From: Mycolicibacterium lacusdiani | GTDB taxonomy: Bacteria > Actinomycetota > Actinomycetes > Mycobacteriales > Mycobacteriaceae | Direction of reading: 5' to 3' | Assembly (NCBI RefSeq): GCF_021916785.1 | Contig: NZ_JAKCFC010000001.1 | Location: 496,001-560,000 of the forward strand | DNA length: 64,000 bases | Part shown: piece after piece, positions 56,215-64,000 of the stretch | Layout: each line of letters starts with the position of its first letter | How positions within the stretch are numbered: the stretch's first letter is position 1 | Made by a program: the position numbers and the translations under genes | Notes under the pieces: generated by a model | Databases searched by the model: none | Told to the model about the DNA's origin: nothing | Seen by the model: the letters and a program-made list of their open reading frames with translations, nothing else

Positions 56215-56243
56215 CCGGGGTTGTCCGACCCCGGTCATACGCT
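56215..56243 (+). promoter_or_regulatory. Inverted repeat and -10 upstream of the RecB-like nuclease
   Basis: CCGGGGT (56215-56221) and ACCCCGG (56228-56234) form a perfect 7-bp inverted repeat with a six-base spacer where a -35 would lie. TACGCT (56238-56243) is six bases before GTG 56250, so the mRNA is probably leaderless. The repeat may bind a regulator. Confidence 0.45.
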
Positions 56244-56249
56244 GGTCTG

Positions 56250-57104
56250 GTGATCGATCAGCTGCAGGGGCGTGCCCCCGAGCCGCCGCGTCGCCCTGCC
56301 CTGTCGCCGTCACGGGCCAGCGACTTCAAGCAGTGCCCGCTGCTGTACCGGTTCCGCGCGATCGACCGCCTGCCCGAGCCGTCGTCGCCCGCCCAGGTTC
56401 GCGGCTCGCTGGTGCACGCCGCACTCGAGCAGCTGTACTCGCTGCCCGCTGCGGACCGCGGGCCCGCCACCGCGATGTCGCTGATCGAGCCCGCGTGGGA
56501 GCGGGTGGCAGTCGAACGGCCCGACTTCGCTGCGGAGTTCGCGCCGGAGCTGCGGGCCGAGATGCTCGAGCAGGCCGGGAGACTGCTGTCGGGGTACTAC
56601 CGGCTCGAGGATCCGACGCGGTTCGACCCCCAGAGCTGCGAGCAGCGCGTCGAGGTCGAACTCGCCGACGGCACGCTGCTGCGCGGCTTCGTCGACCGGA
56701 TCGACGTCGCCCCCACAGGCGAGATGCGGGTGGTGGACTACAAGACCGGGAAGGCGCCCCCGGCGGCCCGCGCGCTCGCCGAGGCCAAGGCGATGTTCCA
56801 GATGAAGTTCTATGCCGTCGCGCTGCTGCGGTCCCGCGACGTGTTGCCTGCCCGGCTGCGGCTGATCTACCTCGCCGACGGCCAGGTGCTGGACTACAGC
56901 CCCGATCTCGAGGAACTGATCCGGTTCGAGAAGACGCTGATGGCGATGTGGCGAGCCATTCAAACCGCCGGGCAGACCGGTGACTTCAGGCCCGTGCCGT
57001 CGCGGATGTGCGACTGGTGCGCCCACCACGAACACTGCCCCGTCTTCGGTGGCACGCCGCCGCCCTACCCGGGCTGGCCCCAGGTGACGGAGCCCGCCGC
57101 ATGA
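56250..57104 (+). CDS. RecB/Cas4-like nuclease with Fe-S cluster
   Basis: 284 residues, PD-(D/E)XK superfamily of the AddB-C-terminal/Cas4 type; corresponds to Rv2119. Nuclease residues: His in GSLVHAALEQL, Asp in RGFVDRIDV, Asp and Lys in VVDYKTGK. A four-cysteine cluster site: Cys29 in DFKQCPLLYRF and Cys254, Cys257, Cys263 in CDWCAHHEHC, the spacing of a 4Fe-4S cluster that locks the fold. Such enzymes trim single-strand or double-strand ends. GTG 56250 is chosen from the leaderless promoter and family start; the ORF itself extends 13 codons further up. It overlaps the thioesterase gene by 4 bp. Confidence 0.9.
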   Translation: MIDQLQGRAPEPPRRPALSPSRASDFKQCPLLYRFRAIDRLPEPSSPAQVRGSLVHAALEQLYSLPAADRGPATAMSLIEPAWERVAVERPDFAAEFAPELRAEMLEQAGRLLSGYYRLEDPTRFDPQSCEQRVEVELADGTLLRGFVDRIDVAPTGEMRVVDYKTGKAPPAARALAEAKAMFQMKFYAVALLRSRDVLPARLRLIYLADGQVLDYSPDLEELIRFEKTLMAMWRAIQTAGQTGDFRPVPSRMCDWCAHHEHCPVFGGTPPPYPGWPQVTEPAA

Positions 57105-57895
57105 TCGATCCGCACTACCGTCGACTGCCCGACGACGGTGACTTCCGCGTGTTCGAGTCGACGATGGGTACGGCGAGCAACTGGGACCCGACGATCCAGC
57201 ACGGTTCACCACCGTTGGCGTTGATGACGAAGGCGATCGAGGAACTCGGGACTGGCGGGGGGCTGCGGGTGGGTCGGTTGACCCTCGACATCCTCGGCGC
57301 CATTCCGGTTGCGCCCGTGAAGGTTCGGACCTGGGTGGACCGCCCCGGCAAGCGCATCTCGCTGGTGCTGGCCGAAATGCTGGCCGCCCGGCCCGACGGC
57401 ACCGAACGCGCCGTGGGACGCGTCAGTGCATGGCTGCTGGCGCCCAGCGACACCGCCGATGCGGCCACCGACCGGTATCCCGCCCTGGTCGAGGGCGAGG
57501 AGGTGCCCAACTCGCACGCCTGGATGGGAGCGCCCGGCTACCTGGAGACCGTCAGTTGGCGTAGACAGGCCACCGCCGACGGGGACGCCGCCGTGGTGTG
57601 GATGAGCCCGCTGGCCCACCTGGTCGACGAGGAGCCCCTGACCGATCTGCAGCGGTTGGCGATGGTCGTCGACTCCGCGAATGGCGTGGGTGCCGCGATC
57701 GATCCGAACGAGTTCGTGTTCATGAACACCGACACGACGGTGCACCTGCACCGTTCGCCGCGCGGCAACGACTTCGCGCTGCGGTCGCGCGGATCCATTG
57801 GCCCGGACGGCATCGGCGTGACCACCGCCGAACTCTTCGACCGGCACGGCTTCATCGGCACGTCGGCGCAGACGCTGCTGGTGCAGCGCCGCTGA
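57101..57895 (+). CDS. TesB-like acyl-CoA thioesterase
   Basis: 264-residue protein with a double hot-dog fold of the TesB-like group (thioesterase-like superfamily; two domains about 20-120 and 150-264). Segments NWDPTIQHGSPPLALMTKAIE, LRVGRLTLDILGAIPVAPVKV, VSAWLLA, MSPLAHLVDEEPLTDLQR and NTDTTVHLHRSPRGNDFALRSRG support this; the Asp and Thr/Gln residues of the second domain are in the usual places. It probably hydrolyses acyl-CoA. ATG 57101 overlaps the nuclease stop (ATGA) and its own stop is shared with the next gene, so three unrelated-looking functions are translated together. Confidence 0.84.
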   Translation: MIDPHYRRLPDDGDFRVFESTMGTASNWDPTIQHGSPPLALMTKAIEELGTGGGLRVGRLTLDILGAIPVAPVKVRTWVDRPGKRISLVLAEMLAARPDGTERAVGRVSAWLLAPSDTADAATDRYPALVEGEEVPNSHAWMGAPGYLETVSWRRQATADGDAAVVWMSPLAHLVDEEPLTDLQRLAMVVDSANGVGAAIDPNEFVFMNTDTTVHLHRSPRGNDFALRSRGSIGPDGIGVTTAELFDRHGFIGTSAQTLLVQRR

Positions 57896-58422
57896 TGCAC
57901 GCGGTCTCGGTGCGCGAGGTCCTGGTCGACCAGTTCGATCTGGTCTGGGCGTTGACCGAACTCCATCTCGCGGCACTGATCGAGGACGACTTTCCGTGGC
58001 CGCCGAGCGACCTGGTGTGGACCGTGCGACAGGACGCCGACGGCGCGTGGCGGCCGGACTGGGCCGACGTCGAACCGGACCCGATCCCGGTGCCCACCAT
58101 CGCCTGGTTGACGTGGCAGATGCAGTGGTACTGGTCGACATCTCTGGCCCTCGTCGAGCAGCGGGATCCTCCGGAGCGACAAGACGTGACGTGGCCAGGG
58201 ACCGGGATGGCGGCTATCGCCGTGCTGCGCGACCTGTCCACCCGTTGGCGGTCCGCGCTCGTCGCACTCGACGACGAGGACCTCGCCCGACCGTCGGCGT
58301 TTCCCTGGGCTGCAGACTCCGGCCGCACGATGGCGCACATGGTGTCCTGGCTCAACGTCGAACTCGCTAAGAACGCCGCCGAGATCGGTCAGATCCGGAC
58401 GATCCGCGCAGCGACGGGTTAG
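57895..58422 (+). CDS. DinB-like four-helix protein
   Basis: 175 residues, all-helical, resembling the DinB/mycothiol-dependent isomerase fold: DQFDLVWALTELHLAAL, PTIAWLTWQMQWYWSTSLALVEQ and TMAHMVSWLNVELAKNAAEIGQIR. DinB proteins bind a divalent metal through three histidines. Here His24, and the His in MAHMVSWLN, are visible but a full HxxxH triad is not clear, so metal binding or catalysis is uncertain. The ATG shares the A of the thioesterase TGA. No function assigned. Confidence 0.7.
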   Translation: MHAVSVREVLVDQFDLVWALTELHLAALIEDDFPWPPSDLVWTVRQDADGAWRPDWADVEPDPIPVPTIAWLTWQMQWYWSTSLALVEQRDPPERQDVTWPGTGMAAIAVLRDLSTRWRSALVALDDEDLARPSAFPWAADSGRTMAHMVSWLNVELAKNAAEIGQIRTIRAATG

Positions 58423-58432
58423 CAATATGCGT

Positions 58433-58461
58433 TTGCATCTATATAGCTCTCGTGCGATATT
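58433..58461 (+). promoter_or_regulatory. Leaderless promoter/operator of the ArsR operon
   Basis: TTGCAT (58433-58438), 17 bases, GATATT (58456-58461), then six bases to GTG 58468. The -35 overlaps the imperfect inverted repeat ATATGC-N4-GCAT (58425-58438), next to TATATA (58440-58445). ArsR proteins usually repress their own genes from such sites. Confidence 0.5.
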
Positions 58462-58467
58462 CGACCG

Positions 58468-58785
58468 GTGGACGTATTCGAGGCCGTCGCCGATCCGGGC
58501 AGACGCGCACTGCTCGACGCGCTGACGGCGGGTGAACGAACAGCCGGCGAACTGGTCGACGTATTACCAGGTTTGGCTCAGCCCACCGTGTCGAGGCATC
58601 TGCGGATACTGCGCGAGGTCGGGCTCGTGGAGGTACGGCCCGACGCGCAGCGCCGCATCTACGCCCTGCGGGCGGACGGTCTGACGGAGATGGACCAGTG
58701 GATATCCCGGCACCGGAAGTACTGGGCCGATCACCTCGACGCCCTCGAACGACACCTCGATACGACGTTCGGAGACCAACCATGA
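58468..58785 (+). CDS. ArsR-family transcription regulator
   Basis: 105-residue winged-helix repressor: FEAVADPGRRALLDALTAGERTAGELVDVL, recognition helix AQPTVSRHLRILREVGLVEV and wing PDAQRRIYALRADGL. The C-terminal helix is typical of the sub-group that pairs with SRPBCC genes; no cysteine pair for metal sensing is visible, so it probably senses another signal. GTG 58468 coincides with the predicted transcription start. It overlaps the SRPBCC gene by 4 bp (ATGA) and likely controls this operon. Confidence 0.9.
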   Translation: MDVFEAVADPGRRALLDALTAGERTAGELVDVLPGLAQPTVSRHLRILREVGLVEVRPDAQRRIYALRADGLTEMDQWISRHRKYWADHLDALERHLDTTFGDQP

Positions 58786-59279
58786 CCAATCCCAAGGGAC
58801 GACTCACCGTCGACGGCGACCGCGCCGTTCTGGTGTTCGAGCGACGGCTCGCCCACCCTCCCGAAGCCGTGTGGGCCGCCCTGACCGAACCCGCGCACCG
58901 GGACCGCTGGATGGGCCGCTCGGCGGTCGACGGCCGCGTCGGCGGGACCATCGAGACGGTGGCATCCGGCCCCGCGCTACCGCCGGACGTGAAGCGGATG
59001 ACGGGCAGGATCCTGGTCTGGGACCCGCCGCACGTGTTCGAGCACGAGTGGAATCAGGCGATCGTCGAGCCCGGCGTGGTGCGGTACGAGCTGACGCCGG
59101 ACGGCGACGGCACCCTGCTGACCTTCACGCATCGGGGGCTCGGTATCCCGAACGCCGACGGTTTCCGTCCCGGCACCCAGGCCTTCCTCGACCGGCTCGA
59201 GGCACACCTCGACCGCAGGCCGCTACCCAACTGGGCCGACCGGTACCAGGACATCGCAGGCGTATCACCGCTTCCCTGA
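58782..59279 (+). CDS. SRPBCC (AHSA1-type) ligand-binding protein
   Basis: 165 residues with the START/SRPBCC helix-grip fold: LVFERRLAHPPEAVWAALTEPAHRDRWMGRS, GRVGGTIETVASG, GRILVWDPPHVFEHEW, VRYELTPDGDGTLLTFTHRGL and AFLDRLEAHLDRRPLPNW. Such proteins bind small hydrophobic molecules, often as the ligand or detoxification partner of the ArsR regulator next to them. The ATG overlaps the ArsR stop. It is followed 9 bp later by a flavodoxin-like gene. Ligand unknown. Confidence 0.88.
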   Translation: MTNPKGRLTVDGDRAVLVFERRLAHPPEAVWAALTEPAHRDRWMGRSAVDGRVGGTIETVASGPALPPDVKRMTGRILVWDPPHVFEHEWNQAIVEPGVVRYELTPDGDGTLLTFTHRGLGIPNADGFRPGTQAFLDRLEAHLDRRPLPNWADRYQDIAGVSPLP

Positions 59280-59288
59280 GGAGGATTC

Positions 59289-59903
59289 ATGACCAAGGAC
59301 GTCGAGCTGCCGCGCGTAGCGGTATGCCACTACTCGGGTTTCGGCCACACCGCCACGCTCGCCGCAGCGGTCGCATCTGGGGCGAGGTCGGGTGGAGCGG
59401 AGGTGACGTCGATCGCCGTCGCCGAGATCACCGACGCGGACTGGGAGCGCCTCGACGCCGCCGACGCCATCGTGTTTGGGAGCGCCACCTACATGGGCAA
59501 CGTGGCTGCGGGGTTCCAGACGTTCGCGGAACGGACCGGCCGGCGGTGCGCGCTCGGTACGTGGCGCGACAAGGTGGCGGCGGGCTTCGTCAACTCCGGC
59601 GCCAAGAGCGGCGACAAGCTCACCGCGCTGGTGTCGCTGGCCGTCTTCGCCGCACAGCACCACATGCACTGGGTGAATCTCGGGCTGGGCCCTGGGTGGA
59701 ACAGTGCGGCAGGCAGTGAGCACGACCTGAACCGGCTGGGTTTCTGGCTCGGTGCTGGATCGCAGACCGACGTGGACGCCGACCCCGACCGGGTGCACCC
59801 CGCCGACCTGCGAACGTGCGAGCACCTCGGCCACCGCGTCGCGGTCGTGACGCGGCAGCTCATCGCCGGACGCATTGCGGGACAGGCTACTTCAGCGGCT
59901 TGA
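59289..59903 (+). CDS. Flavodoxin / WrbA-like FMN reductase
   Basis: 204-residue flavodoxin-fold protein: phosphate-binding loop CHYSGFGHTATLAAAVASGA, FGSATYMGNVAAGFQTFAERTG (isoalloxazine contacts) and a third loop NSGAKSGDKLTAL. It resembles WrbA-type quinone reductases and NAD(P)H:FMN oxidoreductases. The best ribosome site in the operon, GAGGAGGA, lies seven bases upstream of ATG 59289. The 3' end overlaps the convergent FAD reductase by 17 bp. Role suggested by context: detoxification or redox response under ArsR control; not proven. Confidence 0.84.
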   Translation: MTKDVELPRVAVCHYSGFGHTATLAAAVASGARSGGAEVTSIAVAEITDADWERLDAADAIVFGSATYMGNVAAGFQTFAERTGRRCALGTWRDKVAAGFVNSGAKSGDKLTALVSLAVFAAQHHMHWVNLGLGPGWNSAAGSEHDLNRLGFWLGAGSQTDVDADPDRVHPADLRTCEHLGHRVAVVTRQLIAGRIAGQATSAA

Positions 59904-61275
59904 GATCCTGCAGCATCGTCGGCACCAGCTCGCCCACCGTCGGGTGGATGTGCATGGTGCGGGAGATCGCGGTGTAGGGCAGCTTGGCGGTCATCACGTC
60001 GAGGATGTCCTGGATCACCTCGTCGCCGCCCACTCCGAGGATCGCGGCGCCGAGGATCTGCTCGGTCTCCGCGTCGACGACCACCTTCATGAAGCCCTGG
60101 GTCTCGCCCTTCTCGACCGCACGACCGACGCGTGTCATGGGGCGCTTGCCCACCAACGCCTTTCGCCCCGACTTGCGTACCTCGTCGACGGACATGCCCG
60201 CCCGGCCCAGTGGCGGATCGGTGTAGAGCGCGTAGGTGGTGATCCGGTCGCTCACCCGCCGGGGGTCGTCGTCGAACAGGTTGGCCGCGACGATCTCGAA
60301 GTCGTTGTACGACGTGTGGGTGAAGGCGCCCTTGCCGTTGCAGTCCCCCATCGCCCAGATGCCGTCGACGCTCGTGCGCAACTGGTCGTCGGTCTCGACG
60401 TAGCCATGGGCGTCGGTGGTCACACCGGCGACGTCCAGGCCGAGGTCGTCGGTGTTGGGCTTGCGGCCGGTGGCCACCAGCAAGTGCGTTCCCGACACCG
60501 GATCGGCCCCATCGCGGGTGTATAGGTCGAAAGCACCGGATCCGTTGTCGTGTTTGTCGATTCGCATCCCGGTCGCGTCGAGGTGGACGTCGATGCCCTC
60601 GGCTTCGAGGATCTCCTTGATCGCGGCCGACACGTCTTCGTCCTCGCGGGCCGTCAGCCGTGGTCCGCGCTCCACGACGGTCACCCGGGCGCCGAACCGC
60701 CGGTACATCTGGGCGAACTCGAGCGCGATGTAGCTTCCGCCGATGACCACCAGGTGTTCTGGTAGCTCGTCGAGGTCGAGGATGCCGACGTTGGTGAGGT
60801 AGTCGACGTCGTCGAGCCCGGGGATCGGAGGCACGGTGGCGCGCCCGCCGACGTTGAGGAAGATCTTGGGAGCGGTGAGCACCTCGTCGCCGACGCGGAT
60901 GGTGTTCGGCCCCTCGAAGCGGGCGTGGCCGCGGATCAGGGTGCACCCGTCCATCCCGTCGAGCCAGGACTCCAGGCCGGAGCGGTCGTCGAGCATGATC
61001 CGGTCCTTGCGTGCCTTCACCTTGGCCATGTCGACCGTGACGTCACCGGTGCCGATGCCGAAATCCGATCCACGCCTGGCGATGTGGGCGGCGTGGGCGC
61101 TCGCCACCAGCGTCTTGGTGGGTATGCAGCCGTAGTTGACGCAGGTTCCGCCGACGAGCTTGCGCTCGATGACCGCCACCGTCTGCCCGGCGTCGGTGAA
61201 CCGGCCTGCCAGCGGCGGGCCTGCCTGCCCGGCGCCGATGATGATCGCGTCGAATTCGCGTGGCATGTCGGCCAT
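59887..61275 (-). CDS. Class I flavin disulfide reductase (mercuric/mycothione reductase-like)
   Basis: 462 residues, pyridine nucleotide-disulfide oxidoreductase: FAD motif AIIIGAGQAGPPLAGRF, redox-active GGTCVNYGCIPTKT (Cys45 and Cys50), NAD(P) motif VVIGGSYIALEFAQMYRRFGARVTVVE, the IWAMGDCNGKGAFTHT FAD segment, and a C-terminal dimer domain with HIHPTVGELV (His-Glu pair). The closest known groups are dihydrolipoamide, mycothione and mercuric reductases; the set of motifs does not allow a single substrate to be named. ATG 61275 overlaps the preceding stop by one base. Cytoplasmic. Confidence 0.9.
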   Translation of the reverse strand: MADMPREFDAIIIGAGQAGPPLAGRFTDAGQTVAVIERKLVGGTCVNYGCIPTKTLVASAHAAHIARRGSDFGIGTGDVTVDMAKVKARKDRIMLDDRSGLESWLDGMDGCTLIRGHARFEGPNTIRVGDEVLTAPKIFLNVGGRATVPPIPGLDDVDYLTNVGILDLDELPEHLVVIGGSYIALEFAQMYRRFGARVTVVERGPRLTAREDEDVSAAIKEILEAEGIDVHLDATGMRIDKHDNGSGAFDLYTRDGADPVSGTHLLVATGRKPNTDDLGLDVAGVTTDAHGYVETDDQLRTSVDGIWAMGDCNGKGAFTHTSYNDFEIVAANLFDDDPRRVSDRITTYALYTDPPLGRAGMSVDEVRKSGRKALVGKRPMTRVGRAVEKGETQGFMKVVVDAETEQILGAAILGVGGDEVIQDILDVMTAKLPYTAISRTMHIHPTVGELVPTMLQDLKPLK

Positions 61276-61757
61276 CACAGCGTCGCGACGAGGGCGACCA
61301 CTGCGAAGCCACCGATCACGGCGATGACGTCCTCGGTCGCTGCGATGGGCAGGTCGCGTCCGCCGTTCTTGGCCACCAGCGCCCGCCGGGCGTGGAACCC
61401 GCCCAGCGTGCCCAGCACCGCGCCGATCATGCCTGCGCCAAGTGCACTGAACGTGTGGTGGAATCCTGCGCCGATGACGGCGCCCGCGAAGGCACCGGTG
61501 AGCAGACGCGCGATGAACTGCGGCGGAACCGTTCGGGGCGGCGTCTTCGGCAGTTGGTCGGTGATCAGCTCGACGACGAGCAGGATGGTCAGCACCGTGA
61601 CCGTGATGGGGTGGGCCATCCAATCGGCCCACGTGCCCTCGACGGGGAGCCAGCCCAGCGCGGCCCCCCACGCGACCGCGGCGGGAGGCGTCAGCGCCCG
61701 AAGCCCCGCGACGACACCAATCAGAACAGCGAGAAGCAGGACGAGCGCATGCGTCAT
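61275..61757 (-). CDS. DUF4126 membrane protein, Rv2120c-like
   Basis: 160 residues with about four membrane spans: a first helix (about 3-20, ALVLLLAVLIGVVAGLRALTPPAAVAW), one near 53-70, and the Gly/Ala-rich pair GAFAGAVIGAGFHHTFSALGAGMIGAVLGTLGG at about 86-118, then a last helix near 145-160. This matches the DUF4126 family; I know no function. ATG 61757 has TAGCGT seven bases upstream (leaderless). The stop shares one base with the start of the reductase gene. Confidence 0.82.
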   Translation of the reverse strand: MTHALVLLLAVLIGVVAGLRALTPPAAVAWGAALGWLPVEGTWADWMAHPITVTVLTILLVVELITDQLPKTPPRTVPPQFIARLLTGAFAGAVIGAGFHHTFSALGAGMIGAVLGTLGGFHARRALVAKNGGRDLPIAATEDVIAVIGGFAVVALVATL

Positions 61758-61764
61758 GAGCAGG

Positions 61765-61770
61765 ACGCTA
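61765..61770 (-). promoter_or_regulatory. Putative -10 (TAGCGT) of the DUF4126 gene
   Basis: TAGCGT on the minus strand in the 18-bp gap after hisG lies seven bases before ATG 61757. A leaderless start is likely. Confidence 0.4.
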
Positions 61771-61775
61771 ACACG

Positions 61776-62648
61776 TCAAAAGCGACAGAACCGGATGTCG
61801 GAAGCGAGGATGGCCTTGGCGCCGATGGCCGCGAGTTCGTCCATGATCGCGTTGACGTCGCGGCGCGGCACCAGCGCCCGGACCGCTGCCCAGTCGGGAT
61901 CGGCCAGCGGTGCAATCGTGGGCGATTCGAGACCGGGTGTCACGGCGGTGGCGCGCTCCAGAACGGTACGCGGGCAGTCGTAGTCGAGCATCAGGTACTG
62001 CTGGCCGAACACCACGCCCTGCACGCGCGCAGTGAGTTGCGCGCGCGCCGCGGCGGTGCCCGGATCGGGGTCGGCACTCTCGATGAGCACGGCCTCCGAG
62101 TCGCACAGCGAGTCGCCGAACGCCACCAGGTCGTGCAGGCCGAGCGTGCGGCCGGAGCCGACGACATCGGCGATCACGTCGGCAACGCCGAGCTGAACCG
62201 AGATCTCCACCGCTCCGTCGAGCCGGATGACCGTCGCGTCGATGCCTCTGTCCGACAGATCCTTTCGAACGAGGTTCGGGAACGACGTCGCGATGCGCGT
62301 GCCCGCGAGGTCCTCGACCGTCCAGTCGCGGCCGATCGGGCCTGCGTAGCGGAAGGTGGAGTTGCCGAAGCCCAGCGCGAGCCGCTCGGAGACGGCGGCC
62401 CCGGAGTCGGCGGCCAGGTCGCGGCCGGTGATGCCGAGGTCCAGCTGACCCGACCCGACGTAGATCGCGATGTCCTTTGGCCGCAGGAAGAAGAACTCCA
62501 CGTTGTTGACGCGGTCGATGACGGTTAGGTCCTTGGCGTCCCGGCGGCGGCGGTAGCCGGCCTCGGAAAGGATCTCGGCGGCGGACTCGCTCAGCGCGCC
62601 CTTGTTGGGGACGGCGACTCGCAGCAGGTTCGCGGGTGAAGCGCTCAC
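61776..62648 (-). CDS. hisG: ATP phosphoribosyltransferase, long form HisG
   Basis: First enzyme of histidine synthesis; joins ATP and phosphoribosyl pyrophosphate and is feedback-inhibited by histidine. 290 residues, the long HisG that carries its own C-terminal regulatory domain (from about 210). Segments: [36 protein letters not shown], the PRPP-binding [26 protein letters not shown], and the regulatory [20 protein letters not shown]. No HisZ partner is needed. GTG 62648 overlaps the hisE stop (GTGA). Confidence 0.96.
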   Translation of the reverse strand: MSASPANLLRVAVPNKGALSESAAEILSEAGYRRRRDAKDLTVIDRVNNVEFFFLRPKDIAIYVGSGQLDLGITGRDLAADSGAAVSERLALGFGNSTFRYAGPIGRDWTVEDLAGTRIATSFPNLVRKDLSDRGIDATVIRLDGAVEISVQLGVADVIADVVGSGRTLGLHDLVAFGDSLCDSEAVLIESADPDPGTAAARAQLTARVQGVVFGQQYLMLDYDCPRTVLERATAVTPGLESPTIAPLADPDWAAVRALVPRRDVNAIMDELAAIGAKAILASDIRFCRF

Positions 62649-62926
62649 AGCTTCGCGTACACGTCGTCGAGGGTCAGGCCCCGCTTGATCATCAGCACCT
62701 GCGTCCAGTACAGGAGCTGGCTGATCTCCTCGGCGAGCGCCTCGTCACCCTCGTGCTCGGCGGCCAGCCAGACCTCGCCTGCCTCCTCGAGGATCTTCTT
62801 CCCGAGCCCGTGGACGCCGTCGTCGAGCGCGGCGACGGTCCCACTGCCCTCGGGGCGGGTGCGCGCACGCTCGCTCAATTCGGCGAACAGGGCATCGAAG
62901 GTCTTCACGGCAGGCGATTGTTCCAC
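62645..62926 (-). CDS. hisE: Phosphoribosyl-ATP pyrophosphatase HisE
   Basis: Second step of histidine synthesis; cleaves pyrophosphate from phosphoribosyl-ATP. 93 residues with the family core [64 protein letters not shown] and [11 protein letters not shown], the acidic residues being the metal site. I chose GTG 62926 ([10 protein letters not shown]), which gives the same 93 residues as the M. tuberculosis protein, over a longer start at 62962. It overlaps hisG by 4 bp. Confidence 0.94.
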   Translation of the reverse strand: MEQSPAVKTFDALFAELSERARTRPEGSGTVAALDDGVHGLGKKILEEAGEVWLAAEHEGDEALAEEISQLLYWTQVLMIKRGLTLDDVYAKL

Positions 62927-62984
62927 GCCACCGGCCGCCCCGTCACGGCGGTTTCCCTTCACCGCCGCGACGGGTGCATCCGGA

Positions 62985-64000
62985 TCAGGGGTTGGTGGCG
63001 GTCTTCGGGCTCGCGATGATCTGCCCGTGCATGTCCTCGAGGTCCATTCCCTTGGTCTCCATGACCCAGCGCCACACGAACAGACCCGACAGCACCGCGC
63101 ACAGCCCGTAGAAGCCGTAGGCGAGGCCGAGGTGCTCGCGCAGACCCGGGAAGGTGACGGTGATCAGCCAGTTGGCTGCCCACTGCCCCGCGGCGGCGAG
63201 GCCCAGCGCCGCGGCGCGGATGCGGTTGGGGAACATCTCGCCCAGCAGCACCCACACCACCGGCCCCCACGACATGCCGAACGAGACGACGAAGAGGTTC
63301 GCCGCGATCAACGCGATCACGCCCGACGCTCCGGGCAGGCTCGGGTTGCCGTCGGCTCCGACGGTGGCGTTCGCGAAGATCACCGACATCGTGATCAACG
63401 TGACCGCCATGCCGGTCGAACCGATGAGGAGCAACGGCTTGCGACCGATCTTGTCGATCAGTGCGATCGCGATGAGGGTGGTGAGCACGTTGATCACCGA
63501 GGTGATCACGGTGTAGATCGCCGACTCGTCGGCGCTGAAACCCACGGCCTGCCACAACACGTTCGAGTAGTAGAAGATCACGTTGATGCCGACGAACTGC
63601 TGGAAGATCGACAGCCCGAGGCCCACCCACACGATGCCGTAGATGCCGCCCGTGGGCTTGCGCATGTCCCGCCACGACGGCTTGTCCTCGCGCTCCAGGG
63701 TGTCCCGGATGCGGGTGATGGTGATCTCGAGGTTCTTCTTGCCGAGCAGCGTGCTGAGCACCCTGCGGGCCTCGGGGATCTGGTGGCTCGCAACGAGATA
63801 GCGCGGCGATTCGGGGATGGTGAAGGCCAGCGCGCCGTACAGCACCGCGGGCACCGCCATCACCAGGAACATCCACCGCCAGGCGTCGAGCCCGAACCAC
63901 AGCGGTTCGTTGGGGCCGCCGGCAAGCCACTGCAGCAGGTAGTTGACGGCGAACGACGCGAAGATGCCGGAGACGATCGCGAGCTGCTGCAGCGATCCGA
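62985..64000 (-). CDS. Sugar-porter MFS transporter, N-terminus beyond the window
   Basis: The C-terminal 338 residues of a major facilitator protein of the sugar porter family; the 5' end lies past base 64000. The visible part starts in helix 5-6 ([19 protein letters not shown]). It contains the sugar-porter signatures PESPRYLVA and [31 protein letters not shown], the [23 protein letters not shown] motif and a cytoplasmic C-terminus. Two conserved central features (PESPRYL and QQFVGIN) place it with proton-linked sugar or polyol carriers. Substrate unknown. hisE starts 58 bp away on the same strand. Confidence 0.9.
   Translation of the reverse strand, partial: GSLQQLAIVSGIFASFAVNYLLQWLAGGPNEPLWFGLDAWRWMFLVMAVPAVLYGALAFTIPESPRYLVASHQIPEARRVLSTLLGKKNLEITITRIRDTLEREDKPSWRDMRKPTGGIYGIVWVGLGLSIFQQFVGINVIFYYSNVLWQAVGFSADESAIYTVITSVINVLTTLIAIALIDKIGRKPLLLIGSTGMAVTLITMSVIFANATVGADGNPSLPGASGVIALIAANLFVVSFGMSWGPVVWVLLGEMFPNRIRAAALGLAAAGQWAANWLITVTFPGLREHLGLAYGFYGLCAVLSGLFVWRWVMETKGMDLEDMHGQIIASPKTATNP

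Noticed and set aside
62927..62962. Longer hisE start at 62962
   Set aside because: It adds 12 residues ([12 protein letters not shown]) absent from the 93-residue family protein; GTG 62926 fits better.

Overview
The window is a gene-dense, very GC-rich chromosomal segment of a mycobacterium, probably a Mycolicibacterium-type environmental species. The evidence is the Pup-proteasome locus, a full-length RbpA, a separate lnt and ppm1 pair, MTB12/LppK antigens, and gene order that follows, from memory, the M. tuberculosis block from about Rv2049c to Rv2122c with several inserted or replaced modules. Nearly every gap is under 250 bp. I see no rRNA, tRNA, insertion sequence or CRISPR array.

Layout. 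1-4.2 kb: a carboxylesterase cut by the left edge, a membrane protein, an ECF sigma factor with an anti-sigma factor that lacks zinc ligands, an orphan winged-helix regulator and a lipoprotein. 4.2-10.5 kb: a four-cysteine small protein divergent from rbpA, then fxsA, an amidohydrolase, lnt and ppm1 in one overlapping minus-strand array, plus two tandem F420-type PPOX reductases. 10.5-28.2 kb: the aerobic cobalamin genes cobN, cobG, cobH, cobIJ and cobK-cobM-cobL. They are interrupted by a sulfate-ester dioxygenase and by a four-gene amino-acid ABC transporter operon that ends in an aminotransferase fused to a DauR-like DNA-binding region. 28.2-38.7 kb: pepE, a 5'-3' exonuclease, a DUF4333 protein, helY-tatC-tatA-pafC-pafB, and pafA. 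38.8-45.2 kb: an accessory cassette with an aldehyde dehydrogenase, an APC permease, a GMC oxidoreductase and a cNMP/CBS/nucleotidyltransferase protein. 45.3-53.9 kb: prcA, prcB, pup, dop, a convergently overlapping two-component system, a membrane protein and mpa. 54-64 kb: MTB12-like protein and LppK, DUF503, trmI, an Fe-S RecB-type nuclease, a thioesterase, a DinB-like protein, an ArsR-SRPBCC-flavodoxin operon, a flavin disulfide reductase, a DUF4126 protein, hisG, hisE and a sugar transporter cut by the right edge.

How the parts work together. Pup is prepared by Dop, attached by PafA, unfolded by Mpa and degraded by PrcB/PrcA; PafBC is the linked DNA-damage regulator. Lnt and Ppm1 serve lipoprotein acylation and mannolipid synthesis at the membrane. 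The Cob enzymes build the corrin ring from precorrin-2 onward and insert cobalt. A recurring feature is a TAnnnT hexamer 6-8 nt upstream of the start codon of many first genes, which implies leaderless mRNAs and fixes several start sites.

The most novel-looking object is the transporter operon at 18.7-23.1 kb. It carries a C-terminally fused enzyme-regulator and a pair of 18-bp operator-like repeats at its promoter.
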